Assembly: GCA_023053545.1 (NCBI GenBank)
Contig: JAKZAN010000007.1
Location: forward strand, 5,828,001-5,892,000
Origin: Lepidurus packardi
Taxonomy: Eukaryota; Arthropoda; Branchiopoda; Notostraca; Triopsidae
DNA length: 64,000 bases
Direction of reading: 5' to 3'
Shown: positions 1 through 11,823 of the stretch, piece by piece
How positions within the stretch are numbered: position 1 is the stretch's first letter
How the letters are laid out: every line of letters starts with the position of its first letter
Notes under the pieces: generated by a model
Told to the model about the DNA's origin: nothing
Seen by the model: the letters and a program-made list of their open reading frames with translations, nothing else
The model's database searches: none
Program-made: the position numbers and the translations under genes

Positions 1-3000
1 AGCTTGTAAACAAGTAAAGTCTTGAAGTGTAGTGAAGCTGTAGTGTTCGCTTTGAATACGAATAAAAGCTGAGGTACAAAATACTCAGCAATCCGATATT
101 GGCACTATCTTTTACGACGTAAGACGAGGGAAGCTCCACATGCTGAACCATGATGTTCGAGAGAGTTGCTACTTCTGTTTGGCCTGTATCAGCAGTATTT
201 AGCACATTACCAAAATGGGCAACATTTAGATTGTGTTGCGATGTTACGATATGCAGGGTACCTTTAAGACTCTACTATATTCGAGTTAAACATAATCTGA
301 CTCATAAGCTGCACATTCATCAAGTAAAAACTTCGCGGTAGATGACCAAAAGTAATTAAGTAAACTAGAAGATTCAAAAGTTAATCGGAAAAATATTTTG
401 CAATCTTTCGCTAAACGACTTGCTGGGCAACAGAACCATAGCGACCTTCAAATCTTTTTTAATTTGATTTGCATCGTTTGAACCCATTTACGTACGGGTA
501 AATAAAGTCCGTTGCCTAGCATTTTTTATTAGCAACTGTAGTTCAAGACTGCGGAAAAGTCTTAACTCGAGTATTGACTTCGCAAGAATTTGTTTATAGA
601 GCATGGACTGATCCACGGCTGCCATTGAAAAGAACATTTTTTGACTTTTTATGGAGACGACAGAGAAGGTGATGGATATTAATGTCAGTAAGGTCCAGAC
701 CAGCCTAATTTGATGCGACGGTTCTCGCTACTGAGCACTGGAGGCCAAAGTTCTAAAGAATTGCTAACGACTGACCAGCTGGCACAACGTAATACTAACA
801 GCAATCTCTGGATGACAAATTGGGTAACTGAATGGAGAAAGTCACGACAGCGACTGTCTTCTTGTTTTTGTCAAGTGACAAAACCGCGGTGTAAAATTCC
901 CTTCTATCAGATTAAAAATGGGAACGCCGCATGTTGCCTGGCTTTGAGTTCTATGTCCGTTCCAGCTTTCTCGATTTGTTGAGTTTACTTCCAACTTAAT
1001 TGTATTTAAAAAAACGAAAAGCAACCCTACAGCATGGGATGCGGTACAGATGCTCTCAAGTCCAAGCGGTGAGCATCTAACTTATCACTGCCGCAAGCAC
1101 AGTGCTTTTTCTTGGGGACAGAAATGTATGGAAAAAAAGGCCATAACCTTTAGTTTTTTTCGTGTGTTTTTTTCCCAACATTGCACAGGCCACAATTCAT
1201 ATGGGGCCAAAGAACCCCAAAGACCCTAATATCAAAGCTTTAAGCTTGCTTCCCATCAGGAACCCAGGTTCATTAAATGGCTTATGCAAGAACCAGCCCA
1301 ATTACTTGAGCTTACAAGCAGTATTCTTCACGAAAAGAGCAAGGGACCTAAAAAGAAATGGCTCCATTATGAAAGATCCTGCAGGTTCCATGTTTTTGTT
1401 CTTGTGGGGGCCCACGAAGAAAAGGTTTGACCCTTTGATGCAACATGGAAAAATCGTATGCATCGTGAGCATGTCTGATTTCCATATTTGAGCACGCTAC
1501 GGGCCAAGCGAACAAAAAATATTTCTTCCTCTGTAATTCTTCCTCCAAAATAAGAAAAAAATTACCAAATATTAACACACTTTTACACTTAATTTTTTCT
1601 CCCAACGAAACATGCTTGGACCCTTGAGGCTGAGTGCCTGTATTAATATCCTCCAAATAGACGGTACAGATCAGATTTTCGTCATTTGCCTCAAGCAGTC
1701 ATCTACAAGAACACACAGGAAAGCAATTCCTTGCGTGACAACGATACACGGTAAAAGCTCAGTCTTTCCTGTCCAACCAGCACCCCCTAATTGTCCTTCA
1801 GATGAGTGGTCGCTACTTTTTTTGCCTATAAAACTTTTCCATCACGTAGGTGCCACGATCACCAGGGGGTGGAGGGTAGAGAATTCGTTCTGAGAATGGA
1901 AAAGATACAGATTTGGCTTTGAAAACGAAATCGAAAGCTTGCAGCTACTTTCGTATGAATTGAGAAAGCTTCGACTCTAAACTTCAGGCTCAGTAAAGGT
2001 AACCGATAACGGAAAGGCTATTTGTTAACCCAAGCCCGGCTTTAGCCTTCTCACATGCGCTGGGTCTTGCGTTCAGCAGAGGAAGAGAAACAGTTACAAA
2101 AAAGTGACGTGAAAGGCCAAAAGTCACCTTTTCTGTTGCAAAACACAGTTTCAATGTGAAAGACCCAGTTTGGCGAATACGACAGGTTGACAAGGTCTAG
2201 ACAAGTTGCATGACACGTTAAGTTTGACATTGATTAGGCGGGCAACAACAACTTGATAACACTCTATTGTTCGAACCATGTTTGGTCAACGAATAATACT
2301 TCGCTTTTCTTCAAAAAGAAATGAAGAAAAATTGATTTGGATGAGAGCTCTCAAGTGAATCTGGCAAGGGGTTCGTAACACCGTTGGTGGGTGTATGAGG
2401 GTTAATTTTTTTTAAACCAAAGAAATTTTAGGGTTAAACTGCTAAACTTAGGGCTAAGGTGTTCAGTTAAAAAGCTAAAAAAAAGTTATAAGCCCTAAAA
2501 CGTTCAAAATTTTTTAACAGGGTGTGCGAAGTTGAACACCGACTTGCGAACCCCTTGGAATCTTGGGAGCTAAAATTCGCATTACTCGATAAAACTTGAA
2601 AAATTATTTTTCATTTCATCTCTGTCTATCTGCAGTCAATCTCGTAGTTGGCAGAACTTGATATTACACGCTAGTGTATAGACTATAGGGGGTTATAACC
2701 ATCGCTGTTTACGTGAGCTCGCCGACATATTGCATTGTGGCCTCACAGTGGCGCTTATACCTAGTTTGTTCGTAAGGGAATGTAAGAAAAACCTCAATTC
2801 GGAATGCCTTCATGCGGCATACACTACCCAGGTAAGGGATAGTGGACACCGAAGTTCCAAGATTACCCCTCTTCAAGCAAACACTGGTATAGAGTGCGGA
2901 GGAGGAGGAGGACGAGAGCAAAGCATAATAGAGCAAGCAATCTTCCAAAAGCAAACACTTTGGGATATTGGCGCATATAAGAGTCTTGGGGTTTTCAATT

Positions 3001-6000
3001 CCTCCAGCTTAACCTTTTATGGCTCTTGTCCACTGCACACTTAATACATAAACAATCCAATCTCATCACCGAGGTTCGCCACAGCAGGGTCATACGCTTT
3101 TTATAAATTTTATTGCTTATCCTTTTTATGGGATATTTCCACTGCGGCCTTCACGACTCCGTAAACTAGCCACAAAAGCGACTTTCATGAATCTCAAAGT
3201 CATATCTTCCCCCCCCCCTTATGTACTCTGTCTATACACATACCATGATTGCTTTTGATTCGCAGTTTTACTGCCGCCCCTATCCGTATGTAACAAACCC
3301 CTACTATCAGGATCAGCTAATCTTACCCAGCACCTTTGGTATATCCCTCCATAAATCATACGGGGAGAAAAAATGAAAGAAAACGAAGGGAAGGGCCATG
3401 CGCCAATCTAGAAGAGAACTTTTGCAACCAAAAAGGCTTTTATACCTCGTTTTTTGTCAACACCTCAACTTGTGACTCCAGGAGAGCGTAAGTTATGGCA
3501 GCCTGATAAACCCATGGTGGGCGCGAATGTTTATCATGTTGGCACCGATTTACATGCGGAACCTTTAAACGTGCCTATATGGCGGAAGATCTGAGTAAGA
3601 AGAAACATTCCCAGGAACTAGACTATATCCTGGCAAGAGAACAAAAATTCTGTATACTATATACACAAGAAGATTGCGTCTGACCTAAACGATTTTATGA
3701 ATGGGCAGTTATGCTTTGCGAGAGAACTCGTAGACTCTCCACGCTAGTCACTTTTTTTTCTGCTGCTGATTCCATAGCTTCTCGACATGGCAATTCCGGA
3801 TTCAAGCAAGTTCGCATAAACTTCCAGTCGCCGTTCATCCGTTTTCCCCTTCCTGACTAAGGATGTTTCGGGAAACCAAACGGAGGGGAAACGCAGTAAA
3901 AATGTACAAGGCTAGGATCATTGCTTTGGATGAAGAAGAGGCTGAATCTTGGCCTTTACCTCCCGGAACATTTTTCCAATAAAGCGTGGGTTAGATTTGC
4001 CGTTGCTTTATGATCAGACACGGCGATAAAAATCTCTTTTCAAGTGTGTCAAAGTGAAAAGCGTTCGCAAAGCTATTATCGGCACCCATCAAAATCCTAC
4101 TCCGTACCCCACAGCTTTAGGGGGTCCTTATATGTGTTAAAAGAGTGCTGATGCCTATAGGTCGCAACGGGGTACAAAGGGCCTTTTGAGGCAAACCGCA
4201 CAGATTCCAAATTCCATCAAAACTTAAACACTCCTACAGATCCCAAGACAGATTTAACATTATTTAAAATAATCTTTCAAGCCTATGCTTATTTCTCCGA
4301 GTGGAACCATGACGAATCCTTACCTTGTTCCTTGTGCAGATTTTCCATGTAATATGAAAGTATTGAGGCCAGTATCCGGATGGTACTATAATATTTATTA
4401 CACAGTAATTTGTTCTCCTATTTCGACATGCAATGATTGTAGTTGAAGATATTTCTTTTTCTTCCCACTGATCGACAAACAAAACTGACAGACACATTAG
4501 GCTATACATGTTTAAAATGCTTGTCAGAAAGAAACGGACCCAGGCAATGGATCAATGATCAATGCCAGTCCATGACGGCGTGAGAAGAGAGCGTTGTCGA
4601 TGGGTGTTTAAGGATCCAGACGTACTGCACAACAATTCCGGCAAACCTAGATTCCTCAATTCATCTCTTTTCTTCGGATTATAAAAGAAAACAGAGAGGA
4701 TTGAAGTACTTTTCCACATTAAAAAAGAAGAGAAAAACGGGGTTGAGGTTTCTTTTTGGAACCAATCTTGGCTCCCAGCTTTGTTGGACGTATTCATAAT
4801 TCACAAGCCATTCTTGGAAAAAAAGGGTGCCTCAGGACTAGTCTGGCTTATTTCCCTTAATGTACCGATACAAAAAACTTGGCCAAATAGAAACTAGAGG
4901 TTATTGATCCAATGTAACTTTTAGTGTGAGTTCAAGTTTTGTGAAGCAGGTATATGGTTACCTTTTCAAAATGGCTACGAGGTCGGAAAGCTCAACGAAC
5001 TGACCTGTGACTCGCTAAGAAGCGAATGAAGGTGGACCTGTTATGAAAATGAATGAAGCTCACACTGATTCATCACAAAGATTAGCCGTAATTTCTAGGG
5101 TGTTCTTCTAAATATTTTTTCACCCTCTGTCAAAGCGAAATGGGACGAAAGTTGGATTTATAGGGATAGAAAAAGAGGTCGACAAACGTAAACACCACCC
5201 AAACAAAAATGTTGATAAGATAAATTACTCCAAACAAGCCAATTAGGCAACATATTAAAAGGATAAACAGTTTCTCAAAGCCCAAGCACAGAAATGCAAC
5301 CCTGTCAGAAAAGCTGCCGCTCTTGTCATCTTTCTGATTGGGGAAGGAAAATTCATAGGACCACCCGAATAACACGCCTCTTTTTATGTAATGCATTTTC
5401 TAAACTTTGGTAGAAAAGCCTGGGAATTGTCATTGTTATTGTGCTGCGCCGACAATGATAGAAGCTAGGCAATAGGGAAGAACTTCGGCTTTTAGACGTA
5501 TATGCATAAATCCCGTTGTTTATCATAGCCAAGCACGTTTGTGGGCAATCATTCTTGGAGAGGACCCGGAGTAAATAGGGATAGTCTTCTGCAGCCTCTC
5601 CATCCCTTCGCCCAAAAAGAAAAAAATAGCCCCAAAGATTTTGTCAATGATGATGCGTGCATCCATGTTGCGCAGCTGAATAACACGAGAGAACATTTCC
5701 TGTACGGCATATAGCGGGTGTATATAATATGAGCAATGAAGTGCATTGCTCCCCATTTTCTTGTATCACTCGGGTCGCTTGTAATATGTCAAATCAAAAA
5801 GGCAGAAAATGAAGTTAGGCCTTCTGTGACAGGTGTGAAACGAGTAGTATTTATCACGTGAGACCAGCGCCCACCAAAACGAACTCAACTTTTTCCTAAT
5901 TTTTTCTCTCTTTCTCTCTCGCTCTCCTTCGTTCTTTGGAGTATACACGAGTCATACGTAAATTCGTATATGACATGACACCTCAAGGGCGAGGTTAGAA

Positions 6001-6237
6001 GCTGTAGACACATACGGACTACTTGTTGCTGCGTGTAGTACCAGCTATAAGTAAGCGAAACTTGTATCGCGAAACTCTCGAAAGTTCTATACAGATTTCA
6101 GATCTCATAAATCCGGATTGCAGGGATTAAACTTGAGAGTTTAAGCTTTCTCCGTCGTAGTTTTTTCGGGTTAAACGAAGCTCCAGACTTTCTGTTCCGT
6201 CAGTTTCTGTTGCGAGTGTAAGAGCGCTAAGAGGAAA

Positions 6238-6292
6238 TTATAATAATAAGAATAAAATATAATAATAAGAGTAATGATATCATAATAAAAAT
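6238..6292. repeat. ATA/AATA-rich microsatellite
   Basis: Roughly 55 bp of imperfect ATA, AATA and AATAAG units in otherwise single-copy DNA. It is a simple-sequence tract with no other feature visible. Confidence 0.7.
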
Positions 6293-7785
6293 TGCTAGAT
6301 TAAATTCGGTGTAATCTCAGTAGAAGATGCCTGGTGCCGGAGACTTATTCTTGGCTTTTCTCAACTAAGTTTTTTGCCATTAGTTTGAAAAAGGAAGGAT
6401 ATTTATGTTAAGTATGATGGGCTTATGTTCCAGCTTTGTGCTGTTGGCATAAACATCACCGGAAAGTGAAGCCAACTGTGCGGAAGGGTGAGATGCCTAA
6501 AGGAAGGTTTTGCACATCTTGAATAATAAGTCATTCGGGAGAACAATGTTGACGAAGAAGAGGCATTATTTTCCTATTTACGCCCTACGTGAAGCCATAT
6601 CCCTTTTCGTTCTCTATGACGATTAGCGAGGCTTGGAAGGGCAACAGGCATATAATCACGGGGGTGCAACGACGCAAGAAGAGAGCTGTTTTTCCTAACA
6701 AACAAGACAATCTTTCTCCTTAAATGCTGGTGTATTTCTTTTTGTAGAGAGTCAATAATAAAGCAGAGCCTCGTTTGCTCCTTCCGCACGGAAGTCTCCG
6801 TAGCAAGCGACATATGCGCGATAATATTAAGCTAAGAAATCAGGCTATTCACACTCTCAAGCACAATGTCGTTGCTTATGGAGTCCACGCTGTGTACAGG
6901 CTATCATAGTATAGGTGAACAGGCATCTATGATACTGATGCAGTCAATAAGATATACCTTTATGTAAGGAAATAATTTCTGGAAAGAACTAGGTGCAGTG
7001 TTTGCATTTTTTTCGTCTTTAGGGACCGATGTCACCAAGCTTAGACTAACTAGTGAATAAATCAGTGTGTCAGACAGCTGGGATTAGAATCCAGTGTTCG
7101 GTAATCAAGAAAGCGGCAACTTGCTCTATGTATGCTGGCGTTCACGTTTGCCATATACTACCCGAACACAATACCAAGGAAAGGCTGATTGGGATGCAGG
7201 CTCATAGCCACTTGCCGGAACAGCATACGGAAACAGCATGAGGGACAAAGAAACTAAAGAAAAATAAAAAAAAACGAGAAGTAAAGTGTGGGGATGCTCC
7301 AAGAGACCTGGAAGATTCCCATGAGTACTTTTACTTACACTCGGCTTAACGCGGACGATTCAACTCGTCGGAGAAAGTATAGAAACCCGGTTTGTTCAGC
7401 TCGTACCTATTATAGAGGTATATACTACACGTGGAAATCAACTTTACAATAGCAAATTCAAGACTAAAAAGCAAGCGCAATACATTTGAAAATCAACAAC
7501 AAATCCTTTTACGCGCATTGGTGCTAGCGTTATAACTAAACGAGGGAGAACACGTGCAGAAACAACAACTAATTTAACTCTATTTTTGCGAAGATTATTG
7601 CGAGACGTAAGCGTTGTTTAGCAAACATTGAAATAAGGCAAGCAACCGTAAAGTTTCTCAAATACTGTAACCTTTGGGGCATTCCGCTTGAAGTCATTCT
7701 TCACACAAAGTAATTCCACAAATGAATAAACAATCCAACCGAAAAAGAAGCTGTCCCGCTTATACAGTCTTCTCCACTTAAGTAT

Positions 7786-7836
7786 AGAAGACTTTATAAG
7801 CGAATACTTTTATAAGCGAAGACTTTATAAGACTTT
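7786..7836. repeat. short tandem/inverted repeat of GACTTTATAAGCGAA
   Basis: The unit GACTTTATAAGCGAA occurs about two and a half times with small changes (one copy reads ACTTTTATAAGCGAAG). A local slippage-type repeat with no coding context. Confidence 0.6.
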
Positions 7837-8365
7837 CTACGCTTACAAAGTCACGTGGACATTTTAAGTGCACTAAAAATATGAAGCAAAATAAAATAAA
7901 TATAAAATAAAATAAGACCGCTAGGAAATATAAACAGAGTTAATAATTGGAAGCCTTTTCTTTACTACTTTTAGTTTTTGTTTTCTTTTTTTGCTTTAAA
8001 GAAGTTTAATCAGAGACCAACCACACATGGAATGCTTCCTTGAAACAAGAGGCGACTTGGGGTCCTAAAAATCGGTTGTCTGGCATGGATTTATGTCGAC
8101 GAAATTAGTGCCCATGTTATTGTGTGGATTGGTTTCTTTCCTTTAGGGGTTATATAGAGTATTGTACGATAAAGTCATGACTCACAAGGGAGTGGTTGTA
8201 TGATAGATGGGACGAAAGTATGAAGCACCGGTTTGGTCTTGATTATCACCGCAGCACCACATTTCAAAATTACGTCTGCCATCGTGGTCTGTTTCCTTTG
8301 GAAAGTTTCCTACTTTTGGTATCTCACCGAGCACCGCAAATAGACAAGAAATAGGCAATAGGTTG

Positions 8366-8540
8366 ATGCTTAATAAACAAATTGTGGGAAGTTGCTTGGT
8401 TCAATAAGTTCAAGTTGGTTCGCAAGTGTCAACAAGTGACCGTGCAGATACTGAGAGCTGTAGGTTGCTTGTTGACTTTAAAACTGTGCTTAATAATGAA
8501 ACTTCGACAGTTGCTTAATTATACAAGTTCAGGTTGGTTA
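8366..8540. repeat. diverged direct repeat of about 55 bp
   Basis: The segment 8366-8420 recurs in diverged form at 8486-8540. Shared blocks are TGCTTAATAA, AGTTGCTT and ACAAGTTCAGGTTGGTT (first copy: ATAAGTTCAAGTTGGTT). The spacing is about 120 bp. Origin unknown; it may be an old tandem duplication. Confidence 0.5.
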
Positions 8541-11500
8541 GGTCAAAATGAAGGAATCAATGAACACGAGCGTCCAAACGGATCCGTATAACGTGGAATA
8601 TTGCAACGTTCGGAAACAAGTTTAACCAACGACAAAGTGATCAAGCAAATAAGTAATAAGAAATAATCGTCCCTAACGCGATAGGGGTGCATTTTGCTTT
8701 ACGATGAGCACGAGTTATTTTCCATTTTAATGGTGTTATTATTGATGACGGGTTTGAGGGAAAAAACATTGAAAGTGGATACAAAAAAAAACCTTTCAGT
8801 CAACAGAAAACAAGGCAATTCTGTTCGTGCTTCCTTTGAAAGCGGAAAATAAAGCAATGTTTTTCCTTTTGTTGGGAAAGGGTGTTTTATAAGATCATGT
8901 CTAAAGTTATGATTAAAAACCCGAAATCTCGAAATAACAGACCCCAAACTTATTAGGAAAATAGAAATCGAGTGTGAGCAGGAGCACAGGAAAACTTTGT
9001 AAAGCAACAATTATAGGAGCGAAATAGTAAGCCGTCTTAATCAGTAGTCTGATCTTCGTCCTGACGTGCCGTGTTGGCGAATTCGATATCGGACACGGAG
9101 GAACTAGTCGTGCCAAGGGATTTATGCAACGAGGTGAAGGGCAAATTCCACTTGACAGTTATCATGCATAATTGATTACGCCACGCTGTGCATGATTCAG
9201 TGCCATTCAACGGTAATATTGTATTTCGAGCTCTCTAACCTGCACCATTTGAGTTTAAACGAATCCACTCCAAAACACAAACAAAAAATACAATTTACCA
9301 TAAAAAGACCTCTAGTAAAAGACAGCGGAGCAATAACAACTGTCGAAGCGCATTGCAGCCCGTAATTTATTTTTAATAGCAAAAACAGTTATTTTAATAG
9401 CAAAAATTACAGCCATTCATGAAGTATAACCCCAAATAGAAAAGGTTACGTTTATAACTGCACTATTGCTGCCTTTCGCTATTTTAAAGCTATTTTAAAG
9501 CCAGTTGGACCCAGGCCAGGTATTAAAAATTCTGCAACCTCGGAAAGATGCACAAGCGAAGACTCGCAATTCCGCACGTATGGTCCATTTGTATAATTTT
9601 CGCATTACTGTGAAGTAACTCGCAGGGATTGACGCAGAGGTATTCTAGTCCTGTGCAAAATGTAAGTATTAAAAAAAAAGAAGTAAAGCTCGCAATTGGA
9701 CTTAGGGGTGAACATGAGCTTCACTTGCTGCGGAGTTAGCCCAAAGCTCCAAACTATATTTATTGGACTAAGTTGGCTCTTTTTAGCAGTTTCCCTCGGC
9801 ATTGGCCAGAACTCGCGAGATGTGCGCATAATTGCAAATCCCCATACGGCAATAACTCTGCAACTAGGAAAGTTAAGTCGGGCCACTATAGAGCTACTTC
9901 CGTGACGCAAGACCCGTTCTTTCTCAAGCGATAGCGACTAGATTTCCGTGCCAAGAGCTTCCAGTAATAGCACCGTATTTCTGAGAGAAACGTGGCTTTT
10001 AAAGTTAAATTAGCTTAGCTTGACACTGTTTCATGGCCTGGGATGAAACTTTGGCTCGTTCTCTTGTGGAGTTACAAGAAAATTTGCAATATTTTAAAGG
10101 AAAGGCTTAAGACAACAGCTTCCTATCGATTAGGGAACCCAGGGCGCAATAAAACCAGAAAAAATTGCTAGTGCGGCACCAAAAGAAAGCTACCAAATGG
10201 CGGACCTCGAATTGTGCTGTGGCAACTTGGGAAAGTAAAAAAAGAAAAGAAAAAAAGCTTTTACGTCATTTTTTCAGTTTTTTTCTTGTTGTTTAACGGA
10301 TTGTCTGCAAGAAAGCTTTCACTGCAATGGGAAGGGCCCTTGTGAGCGTATGGCAACCGAGGCCACTTTGTCGGGCCCGTAGTTTGGCAACTAACATGAT
10401 TGTACAAGTGCCTGACACTCGCGGTTTCCACACAGAGATTTAGTTTGTCGAACGAGGATTTTAATTGGGCTGAAAACAACTCGAAAAGTAAAGACGCAGC
10501 AGCTGTGGTTGTCTATATCCTTCCCAGTGTCACTTTCATTGTACTGTACAACGTCCTCAAACAAGACAAGATATAACAATACCCCAGCTTGTGAGTTCCT
10601 GTCGCTGTGGTAGAAGGGGTATGTAGCCTGCAATCCCACAAAAGCAACGTAGTAACTTGGCCAGCTATATGCGATGTCAGAAACACTTGTTGTTTATTCC
10701 CTTCCTTTCCATTACAAGAGTTTAACTCTATTGAGGCTATAAAAAGTGTAACCAGATTCATGTGCATCATGTAAGAAATGTGCCTGCGATGTTGCAAAAG
10801 AGTTACGGTATTACAATCTCGTACACCGGATTTTTTCCTTCAGAAGCTAGAATTTAGTTTGTATATGAACAAACTGCTGAAGTCTGCATGTGAAGTGGAA
10901 AGTTTGAAAAGCTACAAGGATGCTTTTTATGTTACTTTTACTTGAGCTATCCAATTCAATTCTTTTGGCATTTTTTTGTTGTTGAGGGAAATAGCATATC
11001 ACGAAAGCCGTTTTTGCTACTGCGCTTTGTAAGATTCAGGTTGGAATACAATTTTCGTCAGGCGAAATTCCATGAGCTTTAATAAGTTATTTCTATGAAA
11101 CGGGGAAAGACGGGATCTCCGACAGTCTTGCTGACGATGGTTGAAAGGGGCGTGCTATTCGGCTATTGATTCTTCGTGCCATTTACCAAGCAAAGAAGCC
11201 AACAACAGATTGGAAAGGAAGAGAGAAAAATATAAAAACCCGACAATGACACGTGTTTTCATCGCAAATTCGCTGAAGTTCTCCCCTTTTTCACCCGGAC
11301 TTGAGGCATGTATACCCTAGCAAGCGACATTCACCCAGCAGACATATAGCCGGGGGGTTTTCGGGGTTGTAACGCTATAATAATGCGTTGGCGTTCGCTG
11401 CCACACTTGCCTCATAAGTTGCCAACGGAGTAAACCAATTTTTTTTTTCTCTCTAACAAATAGCACCTTTTCTCGCCAAGTTCTGTAGTCTTCTGACGCC

Positions 11501-11823
11501 GACAGGTCCGACAAATTGCCGGGTGCTCAAGCAAGAAATGGCTGCAACTTATTGCTTAAACTTATTTTTGTCAAGAGACCAGGTCCGATATAGGTACGCT
11601 GACTCGCATGCATAATGTTTCCTCAACACTCTCTTGTATTACCAAATAAAAGCAAACAGCGTAGTAATGCCCGTTCATCGCTGAGGTGCATCTTTAATTT
11701 TATGAGTCGTAAAAAATATATATAAACCATTACTCTGGTCCTTCACCGTCTCCTGCCATTCTTTTATACTTGTCACTGAATAGCTTTTATACGGATTCTT
11801 TTCCTTTCCCCACTCTCGCCCAG

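Larger units (their letters stand above)
1..11823. other. gene-poor stretch, no supported gene
   Basis: No open frame here shows a recognisable domain, a convincing exon chain or protein-like composition. The frames present are short, overlap on both strands and have no paired splice sites that extend them. The stretch may be intergenic or may contain long introns and 5' exons of the dpr gene that begins at about 11.8 kb, because dpr genes usually have distant signal-peptide exons. Small repeats in it are listed separately. Confidence 0.6.

Noticed and set aside
5130-5396. Hydrophobic minus-strand frame resembling a membrane protein
   Set aside because: Composition is explained by T-rich DNA; no family motif, no exon partners.
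9711-9905. Frame with a signal-peptide-like start, considered as the missing first dpr exon
   Set aside because: No donor in the phase required by the exon at 11824, and the opposite strand is equally open.
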